From NCBI GenBank assembly GCA_949358305.1, contig OX442315.1, forward strand, positions 6,535,875 through 6,599,874: a DNA stretch of 64,000 bases. The letters run 5' to 3'. The translations under genes and the position numbers were made by a program. Positions within the stretch are counted from its first letter, which is position 1. Each line of letters starts with the position of its first letter. The DNA is from Strigamia acuminata. Its lineage: Eukaryota; Arthropoda; Chilopoda; Geophilomorpha; Linotaeniidae. The notes under the pieces are model-generated. The model did no database searches, was not told where the DNA came from, and worked only from the letters and a program-made list of their open reading frames with translations. Below, in pieces: positions 62,181-64,000 of the stretch.

Positions 62181-62186
62181 CGCATA

Positions 62187-62930
62187 TATATATCGCAGAC
62201 ATATCGCGCCCACGACAAAGCACAAACCCATGGCAGTCACCAAAGAATATTTACGCCGCTTCCACGCACGTTTTATTTTCTCACAGGCCTCTACACATTT
62301 AACTTGCGCGCGCACTTGCTACGTGCTCGTGTGGTCACAATAAATACCTAATTTTCATTAAAATAACGAATGAACGAAATCACTTCAACCACACTTGCTA
62401 CGGTCGACGCATCGACGGCGATTCGCATGCGTTACCCCAAATACCGATCAAAAATCGCAGAAAACACTAATCCCGACCCAAAAACCGCCAAAATTACCCT
62501 CAACACACCCCAACAACCTTCCACCACTTAAATTACACCGGAAAAAAAACAATTTCAAACCGAAAAATCAACAAAAAAGGCCAAAAAAATATTGCAAACA
62601 AAGAGAAAAGATCAATTATCGAGGCAAATCCCCACCACAAAACAACGCATCGCCGGTAAACACTTAAGCGTACAGTGCACAACACTACTGTTTATTTTCA
62701 ATGATCCAATAAATAAAATTTGAAACAAAGTTGAGTGGAATTGTACGTTTCTTGTATATTAAAGTTTTTATTTTGTTTGTTTACACTTAATTTTTTTTTT
62801 CCATTATAGAATGGCGACTCGATACTTTTGTAGCTCGAATTCACTTCGTAAACGTAATCGGTGTTCATCACGCGTCAATGCGCTCGTGCAATAGTATAGG
62901 CGCGCATACGATTTGATGCGCGCAAAACTT
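62187..62930. other. Non-coding stretch, nothing identified
   Basis: An A/C-rich segment at 62440-62640 keeps a plus frame open (KKNNFKPKNQQKRPKKYCKQ), but this is explained by composition. No gene is supported. Confidence 0.4.
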
Positions 62931-63420
62931 GCAAAACTTGCACGGAATTTGGGCAATTTTTGACAATTTTCAGCAGATTTTTGCCTGTATTTGACAAATT
63001 TCAGAAGATTTTTGCCTATATTTGACAAATTTCAGAAGATTTCCTCAATCCTCAAACATTTGCTGAAATTTCTCATAAAATTTCTAAAATTAATTGAAAT
63101 TTGTCTGAAATTTGTCTGCAATTTGTCAAATATTGTCAAAAATCCGTGGAAATTTGTCAAATACTGGCAAAAATCCATGTAAATTTGTCAAAAATTGCCA
63201 TAATTCGGTGCAAATTGTGTTAGACATTGGAAAAATTTATTTTAACGCTTCCAACGCGCCAGTAAATCGCGCGTGCACACGCGTGAATTTTTCGTCATAG
63301 TTGGATGCGCGCAAACCTCACGTAACTTGCGCCAAAATTTGGCAATTTTTGACAAATTTCAGCAGATTTTTGCCAGTATTTGACAAATTTCCACTGATTT
63401 TTGACAATATTTGACCCAAC
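62931..63420. repeat. Minisatellite of about 30 bp
   Basis: Diverged tandem copies of CAGAAGATTTTTGCCTATAT and TTGACAAATTT. GCGCGCAAACTTGCAAAACT-like sequence brackets it at 62915 and 63305. Confidence 0.6.
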
Positions 63421-64000
63421 AACTGCGCCACGTTCCAGGCGCCGGTTTAGGCATTTTAGACCCGTTTTAGACCGTTTTAGATGGCGAAAACGTTCTCTCC
63501 ATCATTTTCTACCCCTGGGTGAGGTTTTCAGCGTTCATGATTGATGAAAAAGCTGTTTTCTAACTAGCTGTCCCATTGCTAGTTTTGGCGTCAGGTTTTA
63601 GCAACCTTCCGATCCGACTCTGTCGTCTGCACGAATTCCAAGACCGTTTTAGGGTTAATTTGAGTCAAATAATTCATTCTGGGGGTTGTTTTGGGTTTTT
63701 TACAAGTGTGTTTTTGTAGTTTTTATTGGTTTCAAACATTGTCAATTCTTTATACAAGTGTAACTTTCATTTCTCTGTATTTTGAGAACTTTGCATTGCA
63801 GCAAAGTTCATTTCTTGCCCCTTAATTATTGTGTAATTGTTGGTTTTCAAGCCCGTTTTTTAACAATAACTTTATTTGAAGTGCCTATTGTTTCAGGCAC
63901 GTGCTTCCACGTGCCTTTTATTGTTGAGCAATTTCTTGGGCAGTTGCGCTCCTGTTGCTAGCATTGCCGCGCGTTCTCCGCGCGCGTACTCGCGTTTCGC
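63421..64000. other. Right-edge region, unassigned
   Basis: CCGTTTTAGACCCGTTTTAG short repeats at 63450-63480, then T-rich sequence with GCAAAGTTC and GTGCCTATTGTTTCAGGCAC. It might be part of an LTR or promoter region continuing beyond the window; I cannot support either. Confidence 0.25.

Overview
This is eukaryotic, animal DNA. Spliced genes with short introns, an NRBF2 gene, fragments of frizzled and probably caudal genes, a metazoan-type BEL/Pao element and primer sites matching tRNA-Phe all say so. A CCTAA/CCTGA array is compatible with an arthropod, but I would not name the species. No rRNA, tRNA or CRISPR array was recognised.

Layout. 1-3.5 kb: two divergent RNase H1-like genes with the same intron phases, plus an orphan last exon of a third copy. 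3.8-5.6 kb: an unidentified reading frame and a six-finger C2H2 protein gene. 5.9-20 kb: diverged repeats of a non-coding, exon-like unit, broken up by a TIR element filled with a CCTAA/CCTGA array, a TA-flanked MITE, an intact BEL/Pao retrotransposon (8335-14285) and a 2-kb foldback element (15548-17541). The foldback carries a piece that looks like a caudal (Cdx) first exon. 20-27.2 kb: at least eight tandem exon+intron units with near-identical 69-nt introns. Their exons hold runs of a 33-bp repeat that can fold into a hairpin with paired base changes. 27.2-30.3 kb: minisatellites and several unidentified minus-strand exons.

30.9-33.5 kb: two foldback elements with GGGG termini and perfect 8-bp target-site duplications. 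The second carries two recognisable pieces of a frizzled receptor gene. 33.6-35.4 kb: nested MITEs. 36.4-38.2 kb: a probably functional NRBF2 (autophagy) gene of four exons, with a 41-bp minisatellite in its third intron.

38.4-50.5 kb: a 12-kb Ty3/Gypsy element with gag, a pol carrying an AT-hook array between RNase H and integrase, and a third ORF with a DnaJ-like cysteine motif. Its 3' LTR is cut after 44 bp by a Ty1/Copia element (50484 to about 55.4 kb) that ends inside reverse transcriptase. 55.5-64 kb: almost wholly foldback and minisatellite DNA, with one family built on GGCGTTT-type arms and a 394-bp TIR element.

The host genes are small islands in mobile DNA. The most unusual items are the foldback elements carrying developmental gene fragments, the spliced hairpin-repeat exon array, and the extra modules in the Gypsy element.
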